A stretch of 64,000 bases of DNA from Lentisphaerota bacterium. Lineage in GTDB: Bacteria; Verrucomicrobiota; Lentisphaeria; Oligosphaerales; JABHEG01. The notes under the pieces are model-generated. The model ran no database searches and was not told the origin of the DNA. It saw only the letters and a list, made by a program, of their open reading frames with translations. Positions 35,630 through 44,028 of this stretch are shown piece by piece (the first letter of the stretch is position 1; each line of letters begins with the position of its first letter). The translations under genes were made by a program, and so were the position numbers. Location of the stretch: the NCBI GenBank assembly GCA_018676675.1, contig JABHEG010000122.1, positions 1-64,000 of the forward strand, read 5' to 3'.

Positions 35630-36958
35630 ATGAGCGACGAAGAAAACGTCAAGATTCTGGTCGTCGATGACGAGCCTGTGCTCTGCAGGTTGATGGAGAC
35701 GATGCTCCGTCGGTCGGGGATCTCCGATGTCACCCTCGCCCACTGCGGAGCCGATGCGCTTGGGATTCTTGGGCTCGACGGGGCTGGGGAAGCTCCAGAT
35801 GACAATCCCCTGAACCTGATGGTCACCGATTACGATCTCGTGCTGTTGGATATCATGCTGCCTGACATCAACGGTTACGAGGTCTGCACGAGAATCAAGC
35901 AATCGTTCGAGAACCGCCTTCCAGTGATCCTGATTACGGGCTTCACGATCGAGGAAAATCACGCCCGCTATCTTGAGACGGGGGCAGACGATTTCATAAC
36001 CAAGCCATTCGGCATTGAGGTCTTTGTTACGCGTGTTCGCATCGCGATCGAGCGGAAGCGTCAGGCTGAGCGAGCCGCTCAGGAACGTACCGCCACGCTG
36101 CTTCTCTCCGGGCGTACACCTGAATCGGCCTACGTGGGGAAAACCATCGGCGGCTGCGAAATTGACCAGCTGCTCTGGTGTGGGTCCGGCTCTGTGATCT
36201 GTCGGGGAACAGACGGCGAGACCGGCGAGCAACGCGCCGTCAAGCTCCTGACTCCGCGAGTCGCCAGTTTCTCAGACGTCGTCGAGCGATTTTCCAGGGA
36301 GATCACCGTTCTCGACACTCTGGACCACGAGCACATCACTCGCTTGGTGAGCCACGGGACGCATGAGCAGTGCCCTTACTACGTGATGACCTATGTTCCC
36401 GGGATGGATCTTGAGACGATTCTTAAGGAGCAAGGGCCCTTCCCTTTCCTGTGGGTGATGAGTGTGGCGCGTGGTGTTGCTGATGCGCTCAGCTATGTGC
36501 ACTCCCAAGGGTTCGTGCACCGGGATGTCACGCTCAGCAACATCCTGATGGATGAAGCGACAGGGGAAGTTTTCCTGGCTGACTTCGGGATCGCGATACG
36601 CCCCGAGCAGGTAGAGGGCGCAAAGTCAGCCTTCTGTGTGGGGACGCCTCTTTACATGGCCCCCGAGATGTTCTCGCGAGGAGGCGTCACCTCGGCGACG
36701 GATATCTACTCCTATGGCGTCTGCCTTTACTACCTGATCACGGGCCAGCCCCCGTTCGATACGTCGAACACGGGTGATCTGATCAACAAGCATGTCACCA
36801 CCGACTGCATGTCGATGTCCCAGGAGCGTGCTGGTGTCCCCCCTGAATGGGATCAGTTCGTCACGGGACTGTGTCTGGCTAAGAGACCTGAAGATCGCCC
36901 CCAGACGATGGAACAGGTATTGACCCTTCTCGGCGAGCTCTCCACCCGCGTTTTCTAG
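35630..36958 (+). CDS. Response regulator receiver fused to a Ser/Thr kinase domain
   Basis: 442 aa, cytoplasmic. Residues 6-130 form a receiver domain: acidic pair D13/D14, phosphoacceptor D74 (VLLDIMLPDINGYEV), T103 and K125 (FITKPFG). A helical linker (about 135-160) leads to an eukaryotic-type protein kinase from about 172 to 440: nucleotide Lys K205 (RAVKLL), helix C Glu E224, D299 in HRD, DFG at 318-320 and APE at 344-346. The catalytic loop is HRDVTLSN, so the usual Lys (HRDxKxxN) is Thr301, while Asn304 is retained. The Gly loop (LLWCGSGSVICRG) is also weak. Activity may be reduced or altered. Phosphorelay input from an unlinked histidine kinase is expected. Confidence 0.88.
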   Translation: MSDEENVKILVVDDEPVLCRLMETMLRRSGISDVTLAHCGADALGILGLDGAGEAPDDNPLNLMVTDYDLVLLDIMLPDINGYEVCTRIKQSFENRLPVILITGFTIEENHARYLETGADDFITKPFGIEVFVTRVRIAIERKRQAERAAQERTATLLLSGRTPESAYVGKTIGGCEIDQLLWCGSGSVICRGTDGETGEQRAVKLLTPRVASFSDVVERFSREITVLDTLDHEHITRLVSHGTHEQCPYYVMTYVPGMDLETILKEQGPFPFLWVMSVARGVADALSYVHSQGFVHRDVTLSNILMDEATGEVFLADFGIAIRPEQVEGAKSAFCVGTPLYMAPEMFSRGGVTSATDIYSYGVCLYYLITGQPPFDTSNTGDLINKHVTTDCMSMSQERAGVPPEWDQFVTGLCLAKRPEDRPQTMEQVLTLLGELSTRVF

Positions 36959-37617
36959 GGTTTGCAGATACTGCAGGGCTTGTAGCTCCACTTCTCGGCC
37001 CGTCTGCGGCTGACTTCCTTGACGCCCTCCCGCAGGCGTCGGCACTTCTTGCGGTGGTACTTGTTGCTCCTTTCGGCCACGTAGACGGCGTCGGTATTCT
37101 TGCCGGCCTTTTCCTTCCACTTTTCATCCGTCGCCTGTCCTTTGCCGCCCGTCCATTTCCAGGGAGCTACGGGCTTCGCCTTGTCTCCCCAAAGGCCCTT
37201 GCGTCCGGTCCGGGCGGCCTGCTGGGCTTCCACCAGTTCGGGTGCGGTCGCGGTCGTGGGGTCGTGCCAGACATGGCCTTCAGCGACCATTTCCTGATTG
37301 ATCCAGCGGCCATCCAGCATGACTTTCCCTATGATCTGGCCCATCATATCCGATCGTGAGTGGATGACCGTTATCGTCTCGCCCAGGAGCTTGTTCGAGA
37401 GTGCCTTGATTGCTCGCCGACCGTACGGTTGTTTGAGCAGGACTTTCGGCGCTGCCACTCCTGCCAGCTTGATTTCCTGGTCCACATTCGTGCTGGTGAG
37501 GGTTGTGATCATATCCCCGGCCCGGACACTTGTGACCCGCACTTTGATTTCGGTGGCTGCCTGTGCGGAGTTCAGCACACAGGCGATGATCAGGATGGTC
37601 ACTGATGCCGTTTTCAT
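36955..37617 (-). CDS. Staphylococcal-nuclease-fold secreted protein lacking active-site residues
   Basis: 220 aa from the ATG at 37617 (AAGGAG about 10 bases upstream; a longer frame has no signal). A signal peptide ends at SAQA. An SNase-like OB-fold follows (TEIKVRVTSVRAGDMIT, LLGETITVIHSRSD, MLDGRWINQEMVAEGHVW, ARTGRKGLWG). Against staphylococcal nuclease the catalytic positions are changed: Arg35 to Lys50, Asp40 to Ala55, Glu43 to Lys58 and Arg87 to Gln94. The C terminus (about 178-220) is a Cys/His module with KYHRKKC and PCSICKP, as seen after bacterial SNase domains and resembling the Ada metal-binding motif. It is probably a binding protein rather than a nuclease. The stop overlaps the convergent kinase stop by 4 bases. 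Confidence 0.75.
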   Translation of the reverse strand: MKTASVTILIIACVLNSAQAATEIKVRVTSVRAGDMITTLTSTNVDQEIKLAGVAAPKVLLKQPYGRRAIKALSNKLLGETITVIHSRSDMMGQIIGKVMLDGRWINQEMVAEGHVWHDPTTATAPELVEAQQAARTGRKGLWGDKAKPVAPWKWTGGKGQATDEKWKEKAGKNTDAVYVAERSNKYHRKKCRRLREGVKEVSRRRAEKWSYKPCSICKP

Positions 37618-37646
37618 AAGCCGTTTCTCCTTGGTGGCTGGGCCAA

Positions 37647-38843
37647 CTACTCGGCCGGAAGTGGTTGCGCATGTGGCGCTTTTCTGGATGGCACGAGGAA
37701 CGATACGCCTACGCTCACCAGGGCGGCAAACGCACCGATGAAGAACGGCCACCGATGGTCCAGAGCCCGCCAGGCGATGCCCCCGAGGAGAGGCATCGTG
37801 ACGGCCGCCGCATGGTTCATGGCCACTCCCATACTGAGAGTAGGTGTTCTCTCGCTGGGCGGGACCAGACGATCCGCGAACGTGGTCAGGGCCATCGCGA
37901 AGACGAAGAAAGCACTGTCCACCACGAACAGAACATACAGCACGACCGGGTTGGGAATCAATGCATAGCCGAGGAAGAAGAGAGTCAGGGCCGAAAAGTA
38001 GAAAATGAGGATCCGTTTCTCTCCGACTCGGTCAATCAGCCTACCGATGAGTGGGGAGCTGAAACAGCCGATGACTTGCACGATGCACCAGAGCAGGAGC
38101 ATCGTCTCGAGAGGTGTGCCGTACTTCTTGACGAGAAGGAATCCGGCGAAGCAGAGGAAGATCTGTTTGCGCCACCCTTCCAGGAAACTGAGGAGGTAGA
38201 ACAGCCAGTACTTCTTGCGCAGCACCAGCCTTGGGCCAGGTGTCTTGATGTTTCTTGGGATGCCGAAGCAGGCAACTGCGCCGAGGCATCCCACGACAAG
38301 GGCCATGCCGAACATGGGCCGCATCGAGATGTCCGCCTTTGCGAGGAGTAAAGCCACCACGAGCCCCCCTGTGAACCCGGCCGATCCCGCGGCGCGCATC
38401 TGGCCCAAACGGTGTCCGGCTCTGCCTGGTTCTGCCAGACTGATTGCCATTGAGCTGGGAAGAGGCATCCAGACATGCAGGCCCTGGCTCCAGACAACGC
38501 TGGCTACGAGAGCCCAGCCGTAGCCGGGGACAATCGCGTACCCCCCGAGGCCCACAGCAAACACGGCAATCATACCCGCCCCCACCAGTGGTTCGGGGAG
38601 ACCTGAGAGGAGCGCAAGAACCAACAGAGCGGTGATTCCACAGGTTTCGCGGATGGCCTCCATGAGGCCAAGCTGAAAAGCGGAGACACCAATGTCATTG
38701 ACCATGAAGTTGGCGTTGAGACCAATCTGCACCGCCAGTGCGACGTTGACTCCGGCCACGGCCAGGGCCAGGAACACTCGTCCGCGCCGTCGCAGTTCGG
38801 GGGTGAGCTCGGAACGGATCTCAAACGTGTCAGTGTGGGCCAA
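37647..38843 (-). CDS. Major facilitator superfamily transporter
   Basis: About 398 aa from a TTG at 38843 (GGAG 9 bases upstream). The frame is open up to 39155, but the extra 104 residues look non-coding and lie across the divergent gene's start. Twelve TM segments are visible, beginning FLALAVAGVNVALAVQIGL. The cytoplasmic loop between TM2 and TM3 and IDRVGEKRILIFYFS between TM8 and TM9 match the MFS 'G...DR.G.kr' signature in degenerate form. Substrate unknown. It is divergent from the VWA gene at 39112, and the 268-base gap should hold both promoters. Confidence 0.8.
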   Translation of the reverse strand: MAHTDTFEIRSELTPELRRRGRVFLALAVAGVNVALAVQIGLNANFMVNDIGVSAFQLGLMEAIRETCGITALLVLALLSGLPEPLVGAGMIAVFAVGLGGYAIVPGYGWALVASVVWSQGLHVWMPLPSSMAISLAEPGRAGHRLGQMRAAGSAGFTGGLVVALLLAKADISMRPMFGMALVVGCLGAVACFGIPRNIKTPGPRLVLRKKYWLFYLLSFLEGWRKQIFLCFAGFLLVKKYGTPLETMLLLWCIVQVIGCFSSPLIGRLIDRVGEKRILIFYFSALTLFFLGYALIPNPVVLYVLFVVDSAFFVFAMALTTFADRLVPPSERTPTLSMGVAMNHAAAVTMPLLGGIAWRALDHRWPFFIGAFAALVSVGVSFLVPSRKAPHAQPLPAE

Positions 38844-39111
38844 GAGGCGTGTCTCCGATACGCGATGGCGCCGCCCGGGTTCAGTCTGAAGCCGGGTCTT
38901 CCCACCGCATTCGCAGGAAAGAGCATACTCTATGAGCTCAACGGTGGGTGGCAATGCGGGTCGTTGGCTCTTTCTCTCCTGTGGCTGTTGAGGGGCGGCC
39001 GTGGCAACGGTCGTGTGCCGGGGTAGGGTATCGAGGTACGTGTTCTCCCGATCCCGTTGCTTCCCAAACCGCGCGAGTTGTCCGCTGTTCTGCGGGAGGG
39101 TGTTTGCGGGC

Positions 39112-41652
39112 ATGAATTCTCCAGAACAGCAGCGCTGTTCCTCCAGGCAAGACATGGATCTTCCGTCTCAACAGTCGCAGGTTGATCTCAACCTTCAGGA
39201 GCACGACTCTTCGGTGGCTCCGACCGACCGGCTGTTGAACGAGATGGGGTTCGATTTGAGCCAGGTGACGTGGGGGTACCAGGAGGTCTTTCGCCGGGCG
39301 ATTCGGGAGTTGCATGCCAACGGTCTGCTTGGGCCGAAGAATCGCGCTGTGACTGATGCGTTCTTCGAGATCCTGGGGCGTAGTGACAAGTCCACTCTGG
39401 ACAGTGTCCTGCGGAGTTTTCTTGAGTCCTTGCGGGGTGAGTTCCGGTGGTTGATGCGGTTGCCTCGGCTGTTTGAGCGGTGGGCCAGAACAGGGCTCCG
39501 GCTGGGTGAGCATCGTCATTTCCTCGGGATGCGCTTCTTTGAGCAGGTTGGGAAGGGCACCCTCGGCACCACGCCCGCGGAGCTCGAATTCGTTCTGGAT
39601 GTCGTCGGTCTCCTGATCGAAGAAAACGCGGATTTGGTGGGGCCTTTCCTGCGTGGCTACCCGTACCTGAGCTCGCGGCTTTCTCCCGACGGCATCCGTT
39701 CGTTTGTGCTCGCAGCTGTTCGTGTGTGCGGACGTGATTCCCGGGCCGCCCGAGCTTACCTGGCCTGTGAACTGGAGTCGGCGATTCGACGGATCGATCA
39801 GTTGACTCGACAGGCGAGCATTTTGCGGGAAGAAGGGGCACTGGAGCGCTTGGTGCAAGCGCTCCTCGGTCGTTCTGTAGAGGTGAGGAGTCTCGGGGTA
39901 CTGGATGCTGATGATCTGCAATTGCGTGGTAGCTCCTATGTCGCCTGTCCCGCAGGGCTCTATTTACCTGAACGGCTCACTGAGTTCGGCGATCATCAGG
40001 CCAATCTTGGAGCCCTGAAAGCGTTGATCTGCCTGGGAATCGCCGCTTTGCAGGCCCGGAGCTTCGCCGCGATCCATGGGCTCCCCGGTACTGAGACGGT
40101 TCGCGACATCGTGCCGGTGGAGATTACCGAGGGGGAGGCATTCTCCGCCCTTGTCTACATCGTTGAGGTCCGACGTGTACTGGCCTTCGCGCGCTGCCGT
40201 TACCCCGGTCTGGGGACCTGGCTGGCTCGTTTCGTCTCGTTGGAGTCTGCCGCGAACCCCGTGGGCACCGGTTTGGACGCCCTTCTATTGGGAGAGTTGG
40301 GCTACGCAGAGGACCGGCAGGAATGGCAGATTCTCCGTGAGATTGTGGAGGAGATCGTGTCGGCTTCCGAGAGCGTTGTTGATACGGTAGGGCAACTCAC
40401 TGCACGTTGGGAGCAGATACAGCCGGTTCTCTCTGTAACAACGTGCAACCGCCTGCCACGTCCCCTCTTCTTTTTTCCCGATCCTTTCTTTCCTCTGACG
40501 ATCACTGCCCAGAGCGGGGATCAGGCGATCGTGGACCTGCGCGATGCTCTGCGGTGCGGAGGCCCTTCTGAGGAGAGTGACCCGGAGAGTGACGAGCGCG
40601 ATCGGGCCAGTCAGGATGAGGCCGAGGCCCCGCGTGACGGGCAGGCGAACGACGAACGAACTCCGGACACGCAGGCCGCCCTGATCGGCTATTTCTACGA
40701 CGAATGGAATGTTCACTGCTGTGATTACTACCGAGACTGGTGCTGTGTCCACGAGAAGCGCCCGACCTCAAACTCGGACCTGACAGCATTCTCGTCTGAT
40801 CTTCTGGGCTATGCCGATCAGGTCCGGCGCGTTTTTGAGTCCCTTCGCCCGCAGGAAGCCCGGGAGGAGACACGACTTCTGGATGGAGACTCGATTGGTT
40901 TCGACGCGTTCATGGAGTATGTCTCCCAGCGGGATGTGAAGCCCAACACCGAAATGCGGTTTTACAGCAAGCCGCTGGTGCGAACACGGGATGTGGCCGT
41001 CTGCGTTCTGATCGATTTGAGCGGCTCGACAGCAGAGCCCTGTGAAGAACTCTCAGCCAGCCCCCTGGCAAAGAGGGAGGGAAAGCGGGCGGGACGCTTC
41101 GGCATTGCAGACTTCCGGCCTGGGGGCGTTGGCAAGACTGTGGTTGAGGTCGAGAAGGAGGCCGCCTTTGTTCTGGCCACCGGACTCGCAGCCCTTGGGG
41201 ATACGTTTGCGGTCTCGGGCTTCACCGGCACCGGGCGTGAGAACTGTCAGTTCGTTGTGATCAAGGCGTTTGAAGATGACTGGACGCAGAGCAGCGTCCG
41301 ACAGTTGCTTGGGGCCAGCCCGGGAGCGTCAACTCGAATTGGCGCGGCGTTGCGCCACGCGGGATGGCGCATGGGCGACGTGACGGCCAGGACTAAGGTG
41401 TTGCTGCTGATTACCGACGGGAAGCCTTGTGATCAGGGGTACGACACTGCCAACCACTACGCGCAGCATGACGTGCGGAAAGCTTGCGAGGAGAACGCCG
41501 CCGCAGGCATTCACACATTTTGCGTGTCGACATCAGAGAACACACCGGCCGATATGGAGATTATGTTCCCGCGGGGACGCTACCTGATCCTGAGCGACAT
41601 CTCCCGTCTCCCCGGCACACTGTCGCGGCTCTACCTTCAGTTGACGCGATAG
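39112..41652 (+). CDS. NorD-type von Willebrand factor A domain protein
   Basis: 846 aa from the ATG at 39112, the first ATG after a GGGAGGG stretch. A large helical N-terminal region is followed by an acidic linker (about residues 515-560: EESDPESDERDRASQDE). A YDEWNVHCCDYYRDWCCVHE block then matches the 'YPEWD...YR.DWC.V' motif of NorD. The C-terminal VWA domain has the MIDAS DLSGST, RIGAALRHA and LLLITDGKPCD. NorD proteins work with a MoxR-type AAA+ ATPase (NorQ/CbbQ) to insert metals or activate enzymes such as nitric oxide reductase and Rubisco. No such ATPase is adjacent, so the partner is elsewhere or absent. Confidence 0.82.
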   Translation: MNSPEQQRCSSRQDMDLPSQQSQVDLNLQEHDSSVAPTDRLLNEMGFDLSQVTWGYQEVFRRAIRELHANGLLGPKNRAVTDAFFEILGRSDKSTLDSVLRSFLESLRGEFRWLMRLPRLFERWARTGLRLGEHRHFLGMRFFEQVGKGTLGTTPAELEFVLDVVGLLIEENADLVGPFLRGYPYLSSRLSPDGIRSFVLAAVRVCGRDSRAARAYLACELESAIRRIDQLTRQASILREEGALERLVQALLGRSVEVRSLGVLDADDLQLRGSSYVACPAGLYLPERLTEFGDHQANLGALKALICLGIAALQARSFAAIHGLPGTETVRDIVPVEITEGEAFSALVYIVEVRRVLAFARCRYPGLGTWLARFVSLESAANPVGTGLDALLLGELGYAEDRQEWQILREIVEEIVSASESVVDTVGQLTARWEQIQPVLSVTTCNRLPRPLFFFPDPFFPLTITAQSGDQAIVDLRDALRCGGPSEESDPESDERDRASQDEAEAPRDGQANDERTPDTQAALIGYFYDEWNVHCCDYYRDWCCVHEKRPTSNSDLTAFSSDLLGYADQVRRVFESLRPQEAREETRLLDGDSIGFDAFMEYVSQRDVKPNTEMRFYSKPLVRTRDVAVCVLIDLSGSTAEPCEELSASPLAKREGKRAGRFGIADFRPGGVGKTVVEVEKEAAFVLATGLAALGDTFAVSGFTGTGRENCQFVVIKAFEDDWTQSSVRQLLGASPGASTRIGAALRHAGWRMGDVTARTKVLLLITDGKPCDQGYDTANHYAQHDVRKACEENAAAGIHTFCVSTSENTPADMEIMFPRGRYLILSDISRLPGTLSRLYLQLTR

Positions 41653-41746
41653 AATTGGGCTGGACAGATTGAGTTGAGTGCTGGTCGCTGAGGGGTGCAC
41701 GCGGAGGCGACAAGCCTGTGTAGCTGCCCAGAAATCGCCATGCGAG

Positions 41747-44014
41747 CTATCCTGCAACCTTGAACGGCACCGCAGGCAGGACCCCGGCGTGGATACGGAT
41801 CGTTCGCGGAGCACCGCTGGGTGGCTGGCCTTCGCGCTGAGGCGGGGTTCGCTCAATGAACAGATCGAAAACGAGGTTCCCTTCCTCCCCGCGTTTGGCC
41901 GCCTTACTATCGGTTTTCAGGGACACCATAAGCCTGCCGTGCCTGATAGATACGCTCTCGATTTCGACCCCTGCGGGAGCATTGCCCAGTTCCACTTTGA
42001 GCCGGCTGAGAGCCTTCCGGAACCTGATTCGGGAGGAAAAGGAAACGGTGGTGGTTGCGCCGGGGCGGAGCGTCAGGGCTTCCTTCGAGTTGACTGTGAA
42101 AGGACGTCTCGGACGTCCTCCCTCGATGGTGGAAAGCAGCAGTTCCTTTGCTGGCACGAGATGGTGGTAGATGAAGGCCTGCATCATGTCCTCCGCGGGA
42201 ACGGCAGGACAGATGGCTGTCTTCCCGCCGATGGTTGCGTGGCCCTCCAGATCGAGCGCCTTGGGGCGGGTGAGCGGCTCTGTCGGGAGCGTCAGGGTCA
42301 ACTGAACGTGATCTTGTCCGGCGGGAATGCGGGCTCCGTCGAGCCGGACTCCTTCCATCTTGTTCTTCAGCTTCAGTTCTATTTCGCCATCGAAGCCATC
42401 GCGACGGAGCGCATAGACTGTGAGCGGCACACTGGAGCCCGGATGGCCATTGAGGTTCGAAGGCACGACACGCAACTCGAAACCGGGATCGGGCCGCCCA
42501 ATCCGCAGCCGGTAGGCAAATTCCGCACCGCCCCGGTTCTGGGTGTCACCGACATGGAGATAGTAGATGCCCTTCCCGGGCGGAACGAACACGATGCGCG
42601 AGTCGGCGTGATGGGTGAGCAGACCGAGTCCTTTGTCCTCGTGGTCATCATTCAATGCAAGCTGTCGTCCTTGCGCATCGGTTATCTTCAGGATCGAGTC
42701 GAGCGGGGAGTTTAGGCGCCGCGCTTTGGTTTCCACGACGATCTGCTTCCCCGACTGGCCCTGAAAGCGGTACACATCGCGATCGCCGGGCACACCGATG
42801 CGCCCGTTTACAACCAGTGCCGAACCGATCGGCATGGCCTTGTCGGTTGTGTTGTTAGGCTCGGTCTCGAAGGCTTCGCGAAGCGTGTCGTGCCCGAAGG
42901 GAACCGGATACGCAATGGGGGTTCCCTTGACGGTGGCAATGACACTCTGATTGCCGACGCTTCCTTTCTTGATGGGCAGGTTCTTCCCCTGAATCTCCAC
43001 GGCGGTTCGCGTGCCGCTTTTGCCACCCAGTGGGAAGATGGCGGTAATGAACGGAATCTCGCCTACAGTGATCCGGTAGACGAAGTCCTGGCGCCCGCGA
43101 TAGAGCGCATCTTTGATCTCGATTGTGTAGTTGCCATCCGCCGGTATTTCGTAGTAGAGGGCTGGATCGGGATTGAAGCGGTAGTCGTCGGCGTAGGCCA
43201 GCTCGCGGTCATTCGCGTCGTAGAGCGCGAGGGTTGCCTGGAACCACCCGGGTACGGCGTCGGCCAGGTGCGGGATGAGTTCCCGTGCGGCCGAAGAAAT
43301 GACAAGCTGGTCCCCCCGTGCGGCCTTGAACGAGAAGCGGTCAATGTCGCCGGGCATGATCTGCCCGTTGAGTACCGCCGGCAATCTGAGTTCGACGGAT
43401 TCGCCGGTTCCTTTGTTGTTTGGCTCGACCTCGGCATGCTCCGGGTAGCCGCCGATATGGAATGCGAGTGGGGCTGACAGGCGGCCATCGCTCATCAAGC
43501 GCAGCTCGCGCCGCCCTGGCTTGGCGTTGGGCAGCACTCTTATCTCGAACGTGACGGTTTCGGCGATCTGTGCGTTCTCCTGAATCTTCGGGTCTCTGCG
43601 CGCCCGGCCAAGCTCACGCATCTCTCGCATATCCTCCAGCGAAATGCCGGCCTTTTCGGCATGCTCCATGAGTGCGCGCCTTCCCGCCATTCCTTGCGGC
43701 TCCCTCTGTTTGGGAATACCCATGTCGTCGCGGATTTGCTTGAGCTTGTTGCGCATCTGCACTATTTCGCGCGTACTGAACGGACGTTGGTGGTCGAGCA
43801 CTTTCGCGTGAATGCCATCGCCTGAACAATAGAGGCCATCGACGTTCTCGAGGTGCTGGCCACCCGCCGTGATGACGAGGGTTGCGCCGCGCTGCGCACC
43901 GGCCGGGTAGATGTAGCCCAGATGTGGATCCCGGGGCTGGATCCTTGCGCCTTGGCCAGCCGCCGTGGCTGCGATGAAGGTTGCCGCGAACAGAAGAGAG
44001 ATTGTCATTTTCAT
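41747..44014 (-). CDS. Planctomycete pre-peptidase (PPC) domain secreted protein
   Basis: 755 aa from the ATG at 44014 (GGAG 7 bases upstream). A signal peptide (MTISLLFAATFIAATAAGQG) leads to an IPT-like N-terminal module (GYIYPAGAQRGATLVITAGGQHLENVDG). Then come two PPC-like domains with the pattern 'EVEPNNKGTGESVELRLPAVLNGQIMPGDIDRFSF' and EPNNTTDKAMPIGSALVVNGRIGVPGDRDVYRF. This is the standard third member of the DUF1549/DUF1553 - DUF1501 clusters abundant in planctomycetes. It is 14 bases downstream of the DUF1501 gene and ends the operon. Function unknown; probably extracytoplasmic. Confidence 0.85.
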   Translation of the reverse strand: MKMTISLLFAATFIAATAAGQGARIQPRDPHLGYIYPAGAQRGATLVITAGGQHLENVDGLYCSGDGIHAKVLDHQRPFSTREIVQMRNKLKQIRDDMGIPKQREPQGMAGRRALMEHAEKAGISLEDMREMRELGRARRDPKIQENAQIAETVTFEIRVLPNAKPGRRELRLMSDGRLSAPLAFHIGGYPEHAEVEPNNKGTGESVELRLPAVLNGQIMPGDIDRFSFKAARGDQLVISSAARELIPHLADAVPGWFQATLALYDANDRELAYADDYRFNPDPALYYEIPADGNYTIEIKDALYRGRQDFVYRITVGEIPFITAIFPLGGKSGTRTAVEIQGKNLPIKKGSVGNQSVIATVKGTPIAYPVPFGHDTLREAFETEPNNTTDKAMPIGSALVVNGRIGVPGDRDVYRFQGQSGKQIVVETKARRLNSPLDSILKITDAQGRQLALNDDHEDKGLGLLTHHADSRIVFVPPGKGIYYLHVGDTQNRGGAEFAYRLRIGRPDPGFELRVVPSNLNGHPGSSVPLTVYALRRDGFDGEIELKLKNKMEGVRLDGARIPAGQDHVQLTLTLPTEPLTRPKALDLEGHATIGGKTAICPAVPAEDMMQAFIYHHLVPAKELLLSTIEGGRPRRPFTVNSKEALTLRPGATTTVSFSSRIRFRKALSRLKVELGNAPAGVEIESVSIRHGRLMVSLKTDSKAAKRGEEGNLVFDLFIERTPPQREGQPPSGAPRTIRIHAGVLPAVPFKVAG

Positions 44015-44028
44015 TCCAGGCTCCCGCA

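Noticed and set aside
37647..39155. Long N-terminal extension of the MFS transporter to 39155
   Set aside because: The extra residues are not transporter-like and overlap the divergent VWA gene's start; a TTG with GGAG at 38843 fits better.
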